64,000 nucleotides of DNA from Pomphorhynchus laevis (lineage: Eukaryota; Acanthocephala; Palaeacanthocephala; Echinorhynchida; Pomphorhynchidae), in contig WNNJ02003589.1 in NCBI GenBank assembly GCA_012934845.2, positions 124,001 through 188,000 on the forward strand. The letters run 5' to 3'. Made by a program: the position numbers and the translations under genes. Position 1 is the first letter of the stretch, and each line of letters begins with the position of its first letter. The notes beneath the pieces are model-generated. The model was not told where the DNA came from and did no database searches. It saw nothing but the letters and a program-made list of their open reading frames with translations. Positions 36,840 to 49,400 of the stretch are shown here, one piece after another.

Positions 36840-37615
36840 TAAATAAATATATTTATTATTTATTGGCTAATATAATTTAATTATAATTGGCTAATATAAT
36901 TTAAATTAGTTAGGATTAACTAATTTAAATTTAGTGAATATTAGCAGATCCCTCGTTTTAAAGAATTTAATTGATCTATAATGAATTGATGGATAAAATT
37001 GAAATAAATTAACAAATCGATAAAATATGACATATTGAAGCTTGGCTTTTCTGCAATAAAATCAACGCAATTGACGGTCAGTGCAAATTAATCATCGACT
37101 GGTGGTCATAAGATTACCTTGTTGCTACTGGTATAGTGACGTAAGCAACAATTGGAACTATTTGGCTTCGATTAATTCTTAAAGAAACATCATATACTTA
37201 TAATTATTAGGTGTTATAATGCATTTGCAAGATAACGATCATTTTAAAAAAGGCCAAAATTAGATGTAAATTTCATTTTACAAATGAGATTGTATTAAAA
37301 ATAGCCCAAGCAATTTGGTAGAGCAATTTGTAAATGACCATGTCATATACAGATCAAAAGAATTTCAATAGCTACTCAAAATTTAAAAATTTGTCAATCT
37401 ACAATGACATTTGTAATTTAAATTTTATTTAGATTATTTGGGTTAGATAATTAATTATCTAATACACATTTGTGCTAAATGCTTAGTAATTTAATAATTA
37501 TTATTAGAAAATACGCATTTTACGTTTCATAGTATCCGATTTAATATTATAATCAAATAAAATGGCTATTATCTCTGCAATCAGGTAAAGGTGACAGAAA
37601 ATCTAGTACTGATTA
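36840..37615. other. A+T-rich intergenic DNA
   Basis: No gene recognised. Confidence 0.4.
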
Positions 37616-37622
37616 TTTAAGC

Positions 37623-37898
37623 ATGGAGAATTTATATTTTATTCCATACAAATTGCGAGATAGATACGCTTGTCATCTAAACAAGCATGAATCCATAGAA
37701 TTTAAATGTCAATATATCATACTATACGATGAAAGAATGCTGGTAGGTAAGAAATCACACAATGTAATGCGCTTCTCTAATACATCACGCAAACGTCTAA
37801 GTTTAGACCAAATGAATGCATGTAATGATATAGCGGCACACGTATATTGTCGATTAAAGCTACAAGCCTTCGACATGCTACAAGATATATTCTTGTAG
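37623..37898 (+). CDS. Hypothetical 91-residue ORF
   Basis: Starts 'MENLYFIPYKLRDRYAC' and ends 'LKLQAFDMLQDIFL'. Composition is less A+T-biased than its flanks, with mixed residues (Arg, His, Cys, Asp) instead of the usual Ile/Asn/Lys runs, which is why I list it. I recognise no domain. The opposite strand also has an open frame (37984-37709). It could be an exon or a piece of an old transposon; chance is not excluded. Confidence 0.2.
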   Translation: MENLYFIPYKLRDRYACHLNKHESIEFKCQYIILYDERMLVGKKSHNVMRFSNTSRKRLSLDQMNACNDIAAHVYCRLKLQAFDMLQDIFL

Positions 37899-38236
37899 CT
37901 GACAAGCGAAACAAAAATAATCATTCCCAGATGTATTTGGTGCCAACATGCAATTACCAAGAGTATCGGATTTTGTTCTAACAACTTAGTAATGAAATAT
38001 AGCTTATCTGCTGTATCTTAATCAACTCAGGTTTTTATCTACAATTTTGCATTACCCTCAAATTTGCATGTTAACCATAAACCAAAAATTATCTTCAGAA
38101 ATTAACGAGCACTTGTTGAAAATTCACAAAATTTCTGATTCGATCATAATTTGTTTACGCTATAGACATAAACATTTTTAAACACGTTACCAGACTAGTT
38201 GGAATAATTCAATTAAATCTAATTTGGAAAATTTAA

Positions 38237-38307
38237 TTTTAGGCATAAGGTATGCCTAAAAGGATTGCTCAATGACATCATTTCAAAAATGATGTAATTG
38301 AGCAATC
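38237..38307. repeat. Pair of adjacent hairpins
   Basis: TTTTAGGCATA (38237-38247) / TATGCCTAAAA (38251-38261), loop AGG. One base later, 21-nt arms 38263-38283 and 38287-38307 with one mismatch and a 3-nt loop (CAA). Confidence 0.9.
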
Positions 38308-39339
38308 TTGAATAGTTAAAATTGGCTGAGAATTTTATAATTCAAAATCGTTATTCTTTTTTAAAAATACAATGATGAGGCTAAGTTGTTACATTAAATT
38401 TCATTGCAATTATTTTGTCAACAAATACGTTATTTAGCACTCCAGCATGCAGTAACACTTGACTGTGTGTTAGTGAACAAAAATAAAATATAAATTATTG
38501 ATTTTGCCTTGAGCATAATAAATACGCCATTAGTAAAATTGAAATTTTGTACTGGAGGCATCTGGTGATGTTATCTTTGAGTAGAATAATTCAATTAGCG
38601 TAGAGAACAAACACAGTTGTTGTGGACTTTTAAAATGTATAAAAATTAAAATAAGACAGCGTTTTAATTCGATGTATATTTTAACTGCAATTTACTGACA
38701 TCATTTTTATAGGTTTAATCTAATTCGTTTTACGAGCAGATTTCACTTTCGTTTATGGCCAACCATTAATTTTTTACTAATTTAAAAACGAATGCTAAAC
38801 TTTTCATTTTAACGATTTTTATTTCACCAAGTTATATGAAGCAGATTTTTTCTAGCGTCAATTTTAGACAAGAGAATTAAATGCTTTGATAACAAATACC
38901 TTTTTATTTCTCTCTTTTCAATTGGTGTTTACCCAGTTTTGATTAATAAATATTTTAAGAATATGAACATCGAATATGAAATACCATTATTTTAATAAAT
39001 AAAATTTTAAATGATTTTGTTCAATTCGGTCAATAAAATCAATTTTCCTTTTAAATTTGTATTTTGAATTTTGTGTTTATAAGTTAAACCACTCTTTCTA
39101 GAAGTGGTTGACCTGACATCAGTTTATTTAAAATAATCCTTATTATCGACTTATCTATTTATCGACAAAGCTCGTTTTCTATGTCGTTGAGTTTTTACAT
39201 ATAAATTATTATGAAAATGGCAAAATGTTCTTAGGCAAATGCAGCAATTGTGTTTTGATAAAAATATTGTAAAAATTGAGAATAAATTTTTTAATTTTAA
39301 GTAGATACACAAGTGAAAACTTAAATTATTGAAAATTTT

Positions 39340-39600
39340 ATGACTATTTTTTATCCTGCACGCTGCCTTAATCGTATCGATAAGCAAACTGCAGTACACT
39401 GCATTTCAGTGTTAGTGGACCTCATTAGCTACTGATCTAATACCTATGTTTCACGTTTCGGTCTTTTTAATGTTGGCTCATGATCACTCGACTCGTCTGC
39501 TTTATTGGCATTTAGATTTAATGAAAGATTCTCGTCTTACATTTTGCAAATTTAATTGAAATCATTTAATCAATTAAATTGACTTTTTTATTGATTTTTT
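39340..39600 (+). repeat. Dispersed repeat M (plus orientation)
   Basis: Contains GCATTTCAGTGTTAGTGGAC, 'CTACTGATCTAATACCTATG' and CACTCGACTCGTCTGCTTTA. A close copy lies at 54055-54290, with partial or inverted copies at 59395-59500, 59560-59720 and 60060-60420. The TTCGACTC word resembles a tRNA-type B box but no convincing A box was found, so a SINE origin is only a guess. Confidence 0.7.
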
Positions 39601-39689
39601 AAATTGAATTTTTACTCTAATTGATACATATCAAAAAGATATTGTTCAAAATTGATTAACACATTGACCTCTATTTCTTATTCGAATAC

Positions 39690-41500
39690 ATCGTATATTA
39701 TACATCAATAAATTCAAAAATATTGATATTTATTTAAAATTTTAATTATAAATTATCGTTATATAAATATAAATTGTATAAAATCTCATATAATCATTTA
39801 TTATTTATCTTTATTTATCTTTATTTTTAATTTATATATAGTATAAATTAGTTGATAGTTATCTGATTCGTTCTACTGGCAAGTATTATTAACCTATGGA
39901 TTTTGTTTTTCAAAACAAAATCTTATAACCAAACAAACTTATAACCTCTGTCAGAAATACTTAAACTATGTGTTATAGATACGATATTATTATTTTTCTG
40001 CTTGTTTTCAAGCAAGTTTGATGATTTTTTCCTTTTCCTTATAATGTAGAATTATACATCAACAAAAATTTATTAAAATATTAAATTTACAATATATAAA
40101 ATATTTGTGAGACAGTAGACTCTGCGGAATTAATCGGTTGAGAAAATTGCAATTGGATATTATAACTTGACTTGATGTTTATGTTTGGCAATATAGTGTT
40201 TAAAAGGGAAAGATTTGTTGAAGAATAATTATCGTGTAGTTGTTTTCCGGTAATATGGCCTCTGTCAGAAATACTGAAACTATGTATTTTGATACGACAT
40301 TATATTTCTGCTAATTTTAAAGCAGGTTTGATGATTTTTTTCTTTTCCTTATAATGTAGAATTATACATCAACAAAATATTATTAGAATTTTAACATACA
40401 AATCAACAATATGTTTTTAAAAATTTAACTATTGAGTGAAAATTTAATTTTAGGAAGGATAATTAACAATATCCTTTGTATTTGAATAATATTCACTAGA
40501 TAATCAAATATAATCTGAGGAAATACATTACAAGCACGTATTTGGCCCCCCTTTTATGTTGGGTCGAGTAATATAAGGTAAAATATGATAGCTTGACTTA
40601 TTTTAAATTCCAATTTTAAATTTTAACTTGATATAAATATAAATTGCATAAAACCTTTATAATTATTTATTATTTATCTTTATTTGTATTTACATATCGT
40701 ATAAAATACGTAGACTCAGTTATCTAATCAGATTTGTTCTACTGACAAGTTGTTATTGACCTGTAGACTTTGTTTTCCCGATAATATAACTTCTGTCAGA
40801 AATATTGAAACTTTGTATTCTTGATACGAATTCTTTTTCTACTAATTTTCAAGCAAGTTTAATGAATGTTTTCTGTTTCTTATAATGTAGAATTATGCCT
40901 CAACAAATAAAATATTATTATAAATAAATTTATATATCAAGCGATAATTTTTTATGGATAATAAATAATATATTTTGTATTTGAATATGATAGTAGATAA
41001 TCAAATTTAATTGAAGTAAATACGTCATTAGCATGTATTTGGTTCGACTTCTATGTTATGTCAAAGAATAGGGGCCGAAACCTGATGACATAGCAGTTCC
41101 TCCTGATGACCTCGTATCCTTATTCAGATACGTTGTTTGTTATTCACAAGTTAATTCATACAAATTGACTTTTATTTTAATTTTGTATTTTAAATTTTAA
41201 TTTGATATAAATTGTATAAAATCTTTTATCATTATTTATTATTTACCTTTATTTTTGATTTATAAATCGTATAAAATATGTAGACTCATTAATCTGATCT
41301 AATTTGCTACTGATTTACTGATTTTTATGATATTTTACAGCATAATAAAATTTGACTTCTATTTCAAACTTTAATTTTAAATTCTATCATTAAATAAATA
41401 CAAATTATATAAAATCTTATATAATCATTTATTATTTATAATTATTTATCTTTATTTTTGATTTATAAAATACGTAGACTCAGTAAGCTTATCTAATTAT
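39690..41500 (+). repeat. Tandem PLE pseudo-LTR-like array (B and tail blocks)
   Basis: Two block types alternate. 'B' has CTCTGTCAGAAATACT, GCTTGTTTTCAAGC and TAATGTAGAATTATACATCA at about 39940-40060, 40260-40370 and 40790-40900. The tail block has GGAAATACATTA..CACGTATTTGG, AACATAGCAG and CGTAGACTCAG, at 39690-39860, 40430-40760, 40940-41290 and 41345-41490. The array ends 240 bp before PLE copy 4, whose own tail block follows it. PLEs are known for tandem, partly overlapping copies (pseudo-LTRs), which this resembles. Confidence 0.7.
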
Positions 41501-41734
41501 TTTAACATTGAAATAAATCTAATCATAAAAAATTTGAAGAAAACATAATGATTCGAAGAATTTTCAATACCTTGTGGATCCTTTGTAAAGGTAAATGTGA
41601 TACTAAAATGTGATATAAAATTTAAATAGATATAATTTTTAAAATATTTAAAAATTAAATATTTCGACAAGTTTATAAAATTTGTTATAATAAATAAAAT
41701 GTAATATATTCAAAAAATATATTTTACTTTTACA

Positions 41735-42663
41735 ATAAAATATTGCAAGGTAATCGAAATTAATACTGGTATAAAACACTATTTCAGTATTAATTCTACA
41801 AAAGAATTTTTAGAACAGACAAAAGGAATAAATTTTCAAAATATAAATACATACGATTTTAGTACGCTTTATACAAATCTAGATTTAGTAGATATTAAAG
41901 AAGCGTTAGTAAAATTAATTAATCTTATATTCGGAAAAAGATATACATATATATGTTATAATAATTATAACGCCTATCTAACAAAAATTAAACCATCAAG
42001 TAAATATAAATATATGGATAAAATTGAATTAATAAGAATCCTTAAATATTTTGATAAATCAAAATTATTTAAAAGTAGGGACATCTATATTTAGACAAGT
42101 AAAAGGTGTTCCAATGGGTGGTAATAGTAGCCCAATTATAGCTGACTTGTTTTTAAGCTTTATAGAATATGAATTTGTTCATAACTGTGTAAAAACTAAA
42201 TCTAAACAATATAAATATATGAAATATATGTTTCGATACATTGATGATATATGTGTATTTAATTCTAATAATTTTTATTCAATTAGTGAGCACATTTATC
42301 CAGAAAGCCTTATTCTTAACAAAACCAATATTAATTGGTTTTGGTGTATATCTAGATATGGTGTCGAAGGTGTATATCTAGATATGAACATTAAATTAAC
42401 ATTAACTAAAACTACTATTAATTTATATCGTAAAGATGACATATTTAAATTTACAAGAAACATATTTTTGCATGAGCATTCATGCATACCATATAATATA
42501 AAATATAATACTTTAAATACTGAAATTTTAAGAATTGCAACAATATGTAATGATATTGGCTTTCTTCAAAATCATTTAAATAATTTAATAGATACATATT
42601 TTAAACTAGGTTACTATAAAAATAACATCAAGCAGAAAATAGTAAAATATATAAATCCACACT
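41735..42663 (+). mobile_element. Penelope-like element copy 4, 5' truncated
   Basis: Starts at the codons matching 'KYCKVIEINTG' of PLE 1, so about 150 residues are missing at the 5' end. It carries 'YDFSTLYTNLDLVDI' (41855), 'GVPMGGNSSPIIADLFL' and 'FRYIDDICVFN', then an open C-terminal region ending 'QKIVKYINPH'. Compared with PLE 1 it has a short extra segment with a duplicated TATATCTAGATATG word at about 42330-42385, and a frame change near 42030. Very close to PLE 1, so both are recent. Confidence 0.85.
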
Positions 42664-43090
42664 AATATAGAAAATAAATTTAAACTCTTAAGTGGCAAAT
42701 TTTTATGGATGGATAATAAATAATATACTTTGTATTAGAATAAGATACTAGATAGTTATTTCAGAGGAAATACATCATTAGCATGTATTTGGCCCCGCTG
42801 CTGTTGGGTAGAGGAGTTATGGGCCGAAACCTGATAGCATAGCAGTTCCTCCTGATGACCTCTAATTCTTATTCTGATACAACGTCTGTTATTTATTAGT
42901 CAATTCATAAAAATGACGTTTATTTTAAATTTCATTTTTTTAACTTGATTTAAATTATAGAAAATCTAAAAACAATTATTAATTTTATTATTTAATTATT
43001 AAATTTTGATTTAGCATTATTATGTTTTGTTTATTTTATAATTATATTAAATACGTGGACTCAGTTAGCTGATTTAATTTAAAAACATAT
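42664..43090 (+). repeat. PLE 3' tail repeat attached to PLE 4
   Basis: It runs directly from the end of the RT frame: 'GGATAATAAATAATATACTT', AAATACATCATTAGCATGTATTT fold, GGCCCC...GGGCC, CTGCT...AGCAG, CCTGATGACC, AGTCAATTCAT and finally ACGTGGACTCAGTTAGCTGA. This copy defines the tail as part of the PLE. Confidence 0.75.
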
Positions 43091-43386
43091 TGAATCCCAT
43101 AATCGTTTCACATTTTACCTTTTTTAATAATATTAAGAAGATATAATTAAATTATAATTTAAATGACAATGATGTAGACACCTTTTAAAGATATTTTATA
43201 TCAATAAATGTATATAAGAAATCTAAATTGACAGAATAGGGTAAAACGCTAACAATACATGAACACCATATTCTGTTTTAAATCAATAAATACGAAAAGT
43301 TGATTTTGGCGCCGTTTTTTATCTATTCATTAAAATGCATAGGATTTTACAAACTCGTCCGACAAGAAACTCTATTTTTATAAATC

Positions 43387-43432
43387 ATGTCTTCAAAATC
43401 AATTATAGCTTTTACGATTATATTGCTCGCAG
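43387..43432 (+). CDS. Micro-exon gene, alternative exon 1a
   Basis: Encodes MSSKSIIAFTIILLA and the first base of the next codon; donor GCAG|GTTTGT. This is the first unit of the array. Confidence 0.75.
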
Positions 43433-46400
43433 GTTTGTAATAAATCATAGCTAAATTCATTCAAGTGAGGTGTTATATAATTAACATTATTACTAGAGAT
43501 ATTATGTAAATGTAATGTTATATGCAAGAGCGGGATAAACCCGTTTTGATGCTGTAAATAGAAATACTTGAGATTTGATTTTAATAAATAAATACGAAAA
43601 GTTGATTTTAGCGCCATTTTTTATCGATTCAATAAAATGCATATGATTTTACAAATTCGTCCGACAAGAAACTATATTTTTTCTAAATGATTACTTCAAA
43701 ATCAAATATAGCTTTTATGATTATATTGCTTGCAGGTTTGTAATAAATCAAAACTAAATTCAATCAAGTGAGGTGTTATAGAATTAACATTATTACAAGA
43801 GATATTATATAAATGTAATGTTATGTGCAAGAGCGGGATAAAACCGTTTTCATGCTGTAAATACAAATACTTGAGATTTGATTTAATAAATAAATACGAA
43901 AAGTTGATTTTAGCGCCGTTTTTATCGATTTATTAAAATGCATATAATTTTACAAACTCGTCCGACAAGAAACTATATTTTTCTAAATGATGACTTCAAA
44001 ATCAAATATAGCTTTTACGATTATATTGCTTGCAGGTTTGTAATAAATCAAAGCTAAATTTAATCAATTAAGATGTTATAGAATTAACATTATTACTAGA
44101 GATGTTATTTAAACGTAATGCTATATGCAAAAGCGGGATAAAATCGTTTTGATGCTGTAAATACAAATACTTGAGATTTGATTTTAATAAATAAATACGA
44201 TAAGTTGATTTTAGCGCCGTTTTTTATAGATTCATTAAAATGCATATGATTTTACAAATTCGTCCGACAAGAAACTATATTTTTCTAGATGATGACTTCA
44301 AAATCAAATATAGCTTTTATGATTATATTGCTTGCAGGTTTGTAATAAATCAAAGCTAAATTCAATCAAGTGAGGTGTTATAGAATTAACATTATTACAA
44401 GAGATATTATATAAATGTAATGTTATGTGCAAGAGCGGGATATAACCGTTTTCATGCTGTAAATACAAATACTTCAGATTTGATTTTAATAAATAAATAC
44501 GAAAAGTTGATTTTAGCGCCGTTTTTTATCGATTTATTAAAATGTCTATGATTTTACAAACTCGTCCGACAAGAAACTATATTTTTATAAATAATGTCTT
44601 CAAAGTCAAATATAGCTTTTACGATTATATTGCTTGCAGGTTTGTAATAAATAAAAGCCAAATTCAATCAATTGAGATGTTATAGAATTAACATTATTAC
44701 TAGAGATATTATGTAAATGTAATGTTATATGCAAGAGCGGGATAAACCCTTTTCCATGCTGTAAATACAAATACTTGAGATTTGATTTTAATAAATAAAT
44801 ACGAAAAGTTGATTTTAGCGCCGTTTTTTATAGATTCATTAAAATATATATGATTTTACAAATTCGTCCGACAAGAAACTATATTTTTCTAAATGATTAC
44901 TTCAAAATCAAATATAGCTTTTATGATTATATTGCTTGCAGGTTTGTAATAAATCAAAACTAAATTCAATCAATTGAGATGTCATGTCCTTTCTTCTGGA
45001 CTACTTATTAACAAACAATTGGCGTCTGGCTGTTTTGATAGCTTAATCAGTATATTCCTGATAATTAACACTTTAAATATCTTACGTTGTTATAAAATTT
45101 CCGATTGTAGTAAATAACCAAGGTTAGTAAATAACCAAGGTTATTTACGCAAGGTGTATGTGCTAAATTACCTTGTGTCGTGAGTTTCAGAGAAATGTGA
45201 CTTATTGGTACACGCATGCTCTTTTAAATTTTTGTCAAGATTACCTCCATTCCCGATTGGCTGAATAATTGTTTTTTAATAATTGTTTTATATTTATATT
45301 ATATAGTAAAGCTAATGATTTTCACACTGTCATTTTGCTATGTAAATTTTAAAGTTTTGTTTGAAATAATTTCCGTAAATTTAATAAAGCTAATGATTTC
45401 ACAATTGTCTTTTTTGCTATGATTTCTGTTTGTACACAGTTGTGATTCAAAACAGATAATTTTTATTTCTCAGATATATATCTTGCTTATTATTTATATA
45501 TTTTCATTAATATCTTTTTTTTATCATTTAGAGCTTTTTGTAAACAATCAAGTTCACGCAAAGGTATGTATTATTCAAATATTTTGGAATAATAAATTCT
45601 TTTATTATCTATAACTCTGCTCTACAGAATAAAATCAGAGTATACGATATAACATTAATTATTATTTCTAAATCATAATTTAAAACGGTATTCGTTTGAC
45701 ACTGCGATTCTTGCCTTTATTAATCTAGAAATTTAATATAAAATTAATTTAAGAATAAATATTTTTACAAGAGTGATATCATTCCTCGTGAATGGTATCA
45801 CATTTGTAAAAAATGACACGACTCTCAAGAGAGAGAGTCATGTCATTTCGCAATCGAGTTATTTCGAGTTATTTCACAATCGAGTTATTCTTTTTAACTT
45901 GTAGAAATTGTAAACGCAATTTTGAAGTTAGAAATTGTAAACATAATGAGTATATTCTAATATATCTGACACACCTTAAAGTTTTGAATGTGTGAATTTT
46001 CCCAAAAGTTTATCATTATGCCACATTTCTGTTCTAACGTAATGGTATGCTAACAATTGTAAATTATTAGTTTATAATCAATTACGAAAGTAATCTAGAA
46101 AGTTTGATAATTTGTAATAATTATCTTTATATTTATATTAATGATATATATTTGTATTAATGTTTATATTCCTTATTATTTTAAATAATTATTCGTAATT
46201 ATTTTTAATTATTACTGCCTTTAGAACCCTTTGAGCTATTTTATTCAAGCTTATTGATCAGACAATATGCTAAAATAAAAAATACATGATTTGCTTATTC
46301 CAATATTTTAAAACAACAACACAACACGCGATAGTAAAATATTGTGTAACAAAACACTCGCTAACCACCGATTGCTTGAACTATAATGTTACCAAAAAAT

Positions 46401-49400
46401 ACTGTCAATGATAAGATGAGAAAGTTTATGGAACAAAAATTAATCGGTCAAATTTATTTAAATTTTATTTTTAATCTATTGTTTATTTTGTTTGCTTTGT
46501 TAAAAGCAAACAAAATATAATGATATTTATTCGCAGATATTTATATATTTATTTTCATTTCAATCCGATCTAAATTATTCTTATTTATAAAAAATAATTC
46601 ACAAATAAATTATAATTAAATAAATTGCAATCATTACAATCATAATATTTTTTAATAATTTGTTTTTTTTTGTTATTTGTTACACAAGAACCTAAGTTTT
46701 AAATAATGTCAAATCTGAATAGAAATAGAATTTTGATTATTTTTCTAGCCCATCTAATCCTAGATTTTATATAATTTGTATCAAGTTAAAATTTAAAATT
46801 TAAATTTAAAATAAAAGTAATTTTTATGAATTTTGGCTAATAAATACAATGTATTCGAATAAATAATAGAGGTCATAACGAGGAACTGCTATGTTATCAA
46901 ATTTCGGCCCCTATTCTTCGAAGAAATATCTACCACGTTTTAATAACTTTTTAAAATATGGTAGCTTTTAAAGTGTCGAGATCTTTATATAAATTAAATC
47001 TAACTGGTTGCGTTTGCAGGTTTTCTTCAAGCATGCACTAGCAATTCGTGCTTTTCACTGCATTAGTAACTTTGTTTCTTCATTTGAACATCAAACGATG
47101 AAGAGCTTTCTCTGTTGTACCATTGGAGCAAATTCTAATTCATTGAGAATTTATTGTAAATTCATAACTTGATCATTTTCGTTTATACATTAAATATAAC
47201 TTGAAAATTTATTCTAAAATGATTCTGAAAACTTAAAAATATCAAATTATTATCAAATAATGCATAATTATTTTAGAATCGCAATGTGCCAAATTTGGAA
47301 ATATTACAACATGCAACCAATTATGAAATACGATCCGTAAGATTGAATTATTGAACTTTATAAATGTAATAATATCTATAAAGTAGAAAATATTATTATC
47401 ATGACTACATCAATTTATTTTTATAAAGTCAATGTATAAATCAATACGTCGACTTTATAAAGTCGATGTATAAAACAATCAACGCTGTGAAAGATACTGT
47501 CAAAACTCTTTTATTATTTTGATATTTTAGCTTTTTGTTAATTTTGTTAACTGCTTTATGGTGGCAAAATTCGACTGCAATTGAATTTTCCACAACTCAA
47601 ATATAAAATTTAAATATTTGTTCGTTCTTACAACAGAATTAACATGGATTGGATGTTCTATAAATTTAACGAATTTAAATAATGCCTTATTTATTATGCA
47701 TCTCAATACTATTTGACATTTGTCTCATGCTGAATCAAGGATGTTCAAAGAGCAATATTTTTTATCCTTACATTAACATTTACCACAGATTACTTGTAAA
47801 TTCCAGAATATTTGATCTATTATCGCAAAAATTTGTCATTGAGCATGTTACAGTTAAAAATAGTTATTTTAACTAGTTATTAGTATAACTAGTTATTAAT
47901 AGTTATTTTAATGACGCAGTTAATATTAATATTAAAAAATAATAATTTTAGGTTATTTAACCTACAAATTTAGTAGTTGTGAAACCCTTTTATCAGCATG
48001 CTTCAATTCATAAATCCACATTTACAAACCATACGTGATTATGAGCTATTTTTATAGAGTTTACTTTTATAATTTTTTTTATAAAAAATTAAATCACTTT
48101 AATTTTTAATATTTTAGATTTTTGATATTTTTACTAAAAAAATTATTTCAATTTTTTCAATTACATAAAAAATTTTACAGTTTTATAATTACATTACGAA
48201 TTATTTAATATGTTAAATTCTCTTATATTAAGAATTTGATAATATTTTATAATTATAATTTTCATTCTATTTGCCTTGCAATAAGGGTCCGCTTTTTATG
48301 CATGTAAATAGCAGGCGGCTCAACGACAAGATGCTGGTAGTTATTTTTTCATTATACTTTTAAATCTTAAAAATGCGAAATTAACGTGCTAATTAGCAAT
48401 ACAATAAAATCATTTAAAATGTCACGATATCATATTTACTCAAGAAAATTGAGAAAAAATGAGAAAGCATTCCAATAGTCATTTGATAATTAAAGACATA
48501 TTTGATAAATATAAATATATAAACACATATTATTTAAAAGTTGTTCTGAAATGTTTGATAAGTGGATAATTCTTAATGTGATGTATACACAAATGCACCG
48601 TTTAATGTAAATGTGTTAAGATACTTGACGACATATGCGCAACTGCCAAGAAGTTTGGTGGTGAATTTGTAGGAGTAAGTCATGCTAACATTCTTTTTAA
48701 AATGCTTATATCTCATATTTTAAGATGTTTCTGGATGGAGGTATTTGCAACTGGAATGGACGAAAGGATTCAATAAAAGAGGTAAAATAATGATATTTTT
48801 TGACAAGCTACGAGTATTTAAAAATTAATCGTAATAAATATATATTTCTTAATTAGATTAATAATTATATTATAATTCTATAATTATAGTTAAATCGTAA
48901 GGACTATAGCTTATTATAAATAACTGTCATTTTTTATCATAATTTTTAAAATTATTTTTAAAATATTCAAAGTTAACAGAAATTATATTTTGAGAAATAA
49001 AATATTTTAAGAGTCGATTACAGTCAGTCTTTAGGCTGCTTTATGAAATATTAACAAGGCCTCTCCGAAAATGTACTTACGTGATAGAATGGGCTACCAG
49101 GATCATTCTAATTTTATTCAGCAAGAATTTTAAGAATTTTTGCTTTCTCATAGGATCCTTTGAAAGATACATTTTTATAATTTTAAATCCGATTGAGTTA
49201 AACTATGCTCCGGGAGCTAATAAGCTTCAGTTTTATAATTGTAAATGTTGCCAAAACCGTAGTTTGATTACAAGCAGAGCAGACTTCGTTATCACTCCTA
49301 GACGAGCTGATGGTAGCCGGCAGCACTCATCAGTAGGGTGAACTACCATCAGTCGTTTCGGCTGCCTTGTGATATATTAAATAGGCATTTCCGAGAATTC

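Larger units (their letters stand above)
43275..44985 (+). repeat. Tandem array of 302-bp first-exon units (5.7 copies)
   Basis: TACGAAAAGTTGATTTT (or one-base variants) starts at 43291, 43593, 43895, 44196, 44498 and 44800, giving spacings of 302, 302, 301, 302 and 302. Each unit then has AGCGCCGTTTTTTAT, CGTCCGACAAGAAACTATAT, an ATG, a 46- or 49-nt signal-peptide exon and the donor GCAG|GTTTGTAAT. Copies differ by scattered substitutions. The seventh would begin near 45100 but the sequence leaves the repeat at about 44985. The upstream part of each unit may be a promoter. Confidence 0.92.

Noticed and set aside
39340-39600. Repeat M as a tRNA-derived SINE
   Set aside because: A B-box-like word exists but no A box at the right distance and no clear tail or target duplication.
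42780-42900. Hammerhead ribozyme in the PLE tail (CTGATGA and GAAA both present)
   Set aside because: GAAA lies before CTGATGA and no helix III with a U-H cleavage site can be formed between them; the base pair next to the core would be C with C. The heptamer alone is not enough.
47682-47876. Small secreted protein ORF (MPYLLCISILF...)
   Set aside because: A hydrophobic start is common in A+T-rich DNA and there is no supporting splice or repeat evidence.
49308-49366. Hammerhead on the minus strand of the 360-bp array (CTGATGA with upstream GCC-GAAAC)
   Set aside because: Helix II can form with one bulge, but helices I and III cannot be paired with an acceptable cleavage base. The pseudoknot reading fits better.
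49308-49366. Definite HDV-like ribozyme
   Set aside because: The topology agrees, but I see no P4 stem and no clear catalytic C junction, so I only call a pseudoknot.
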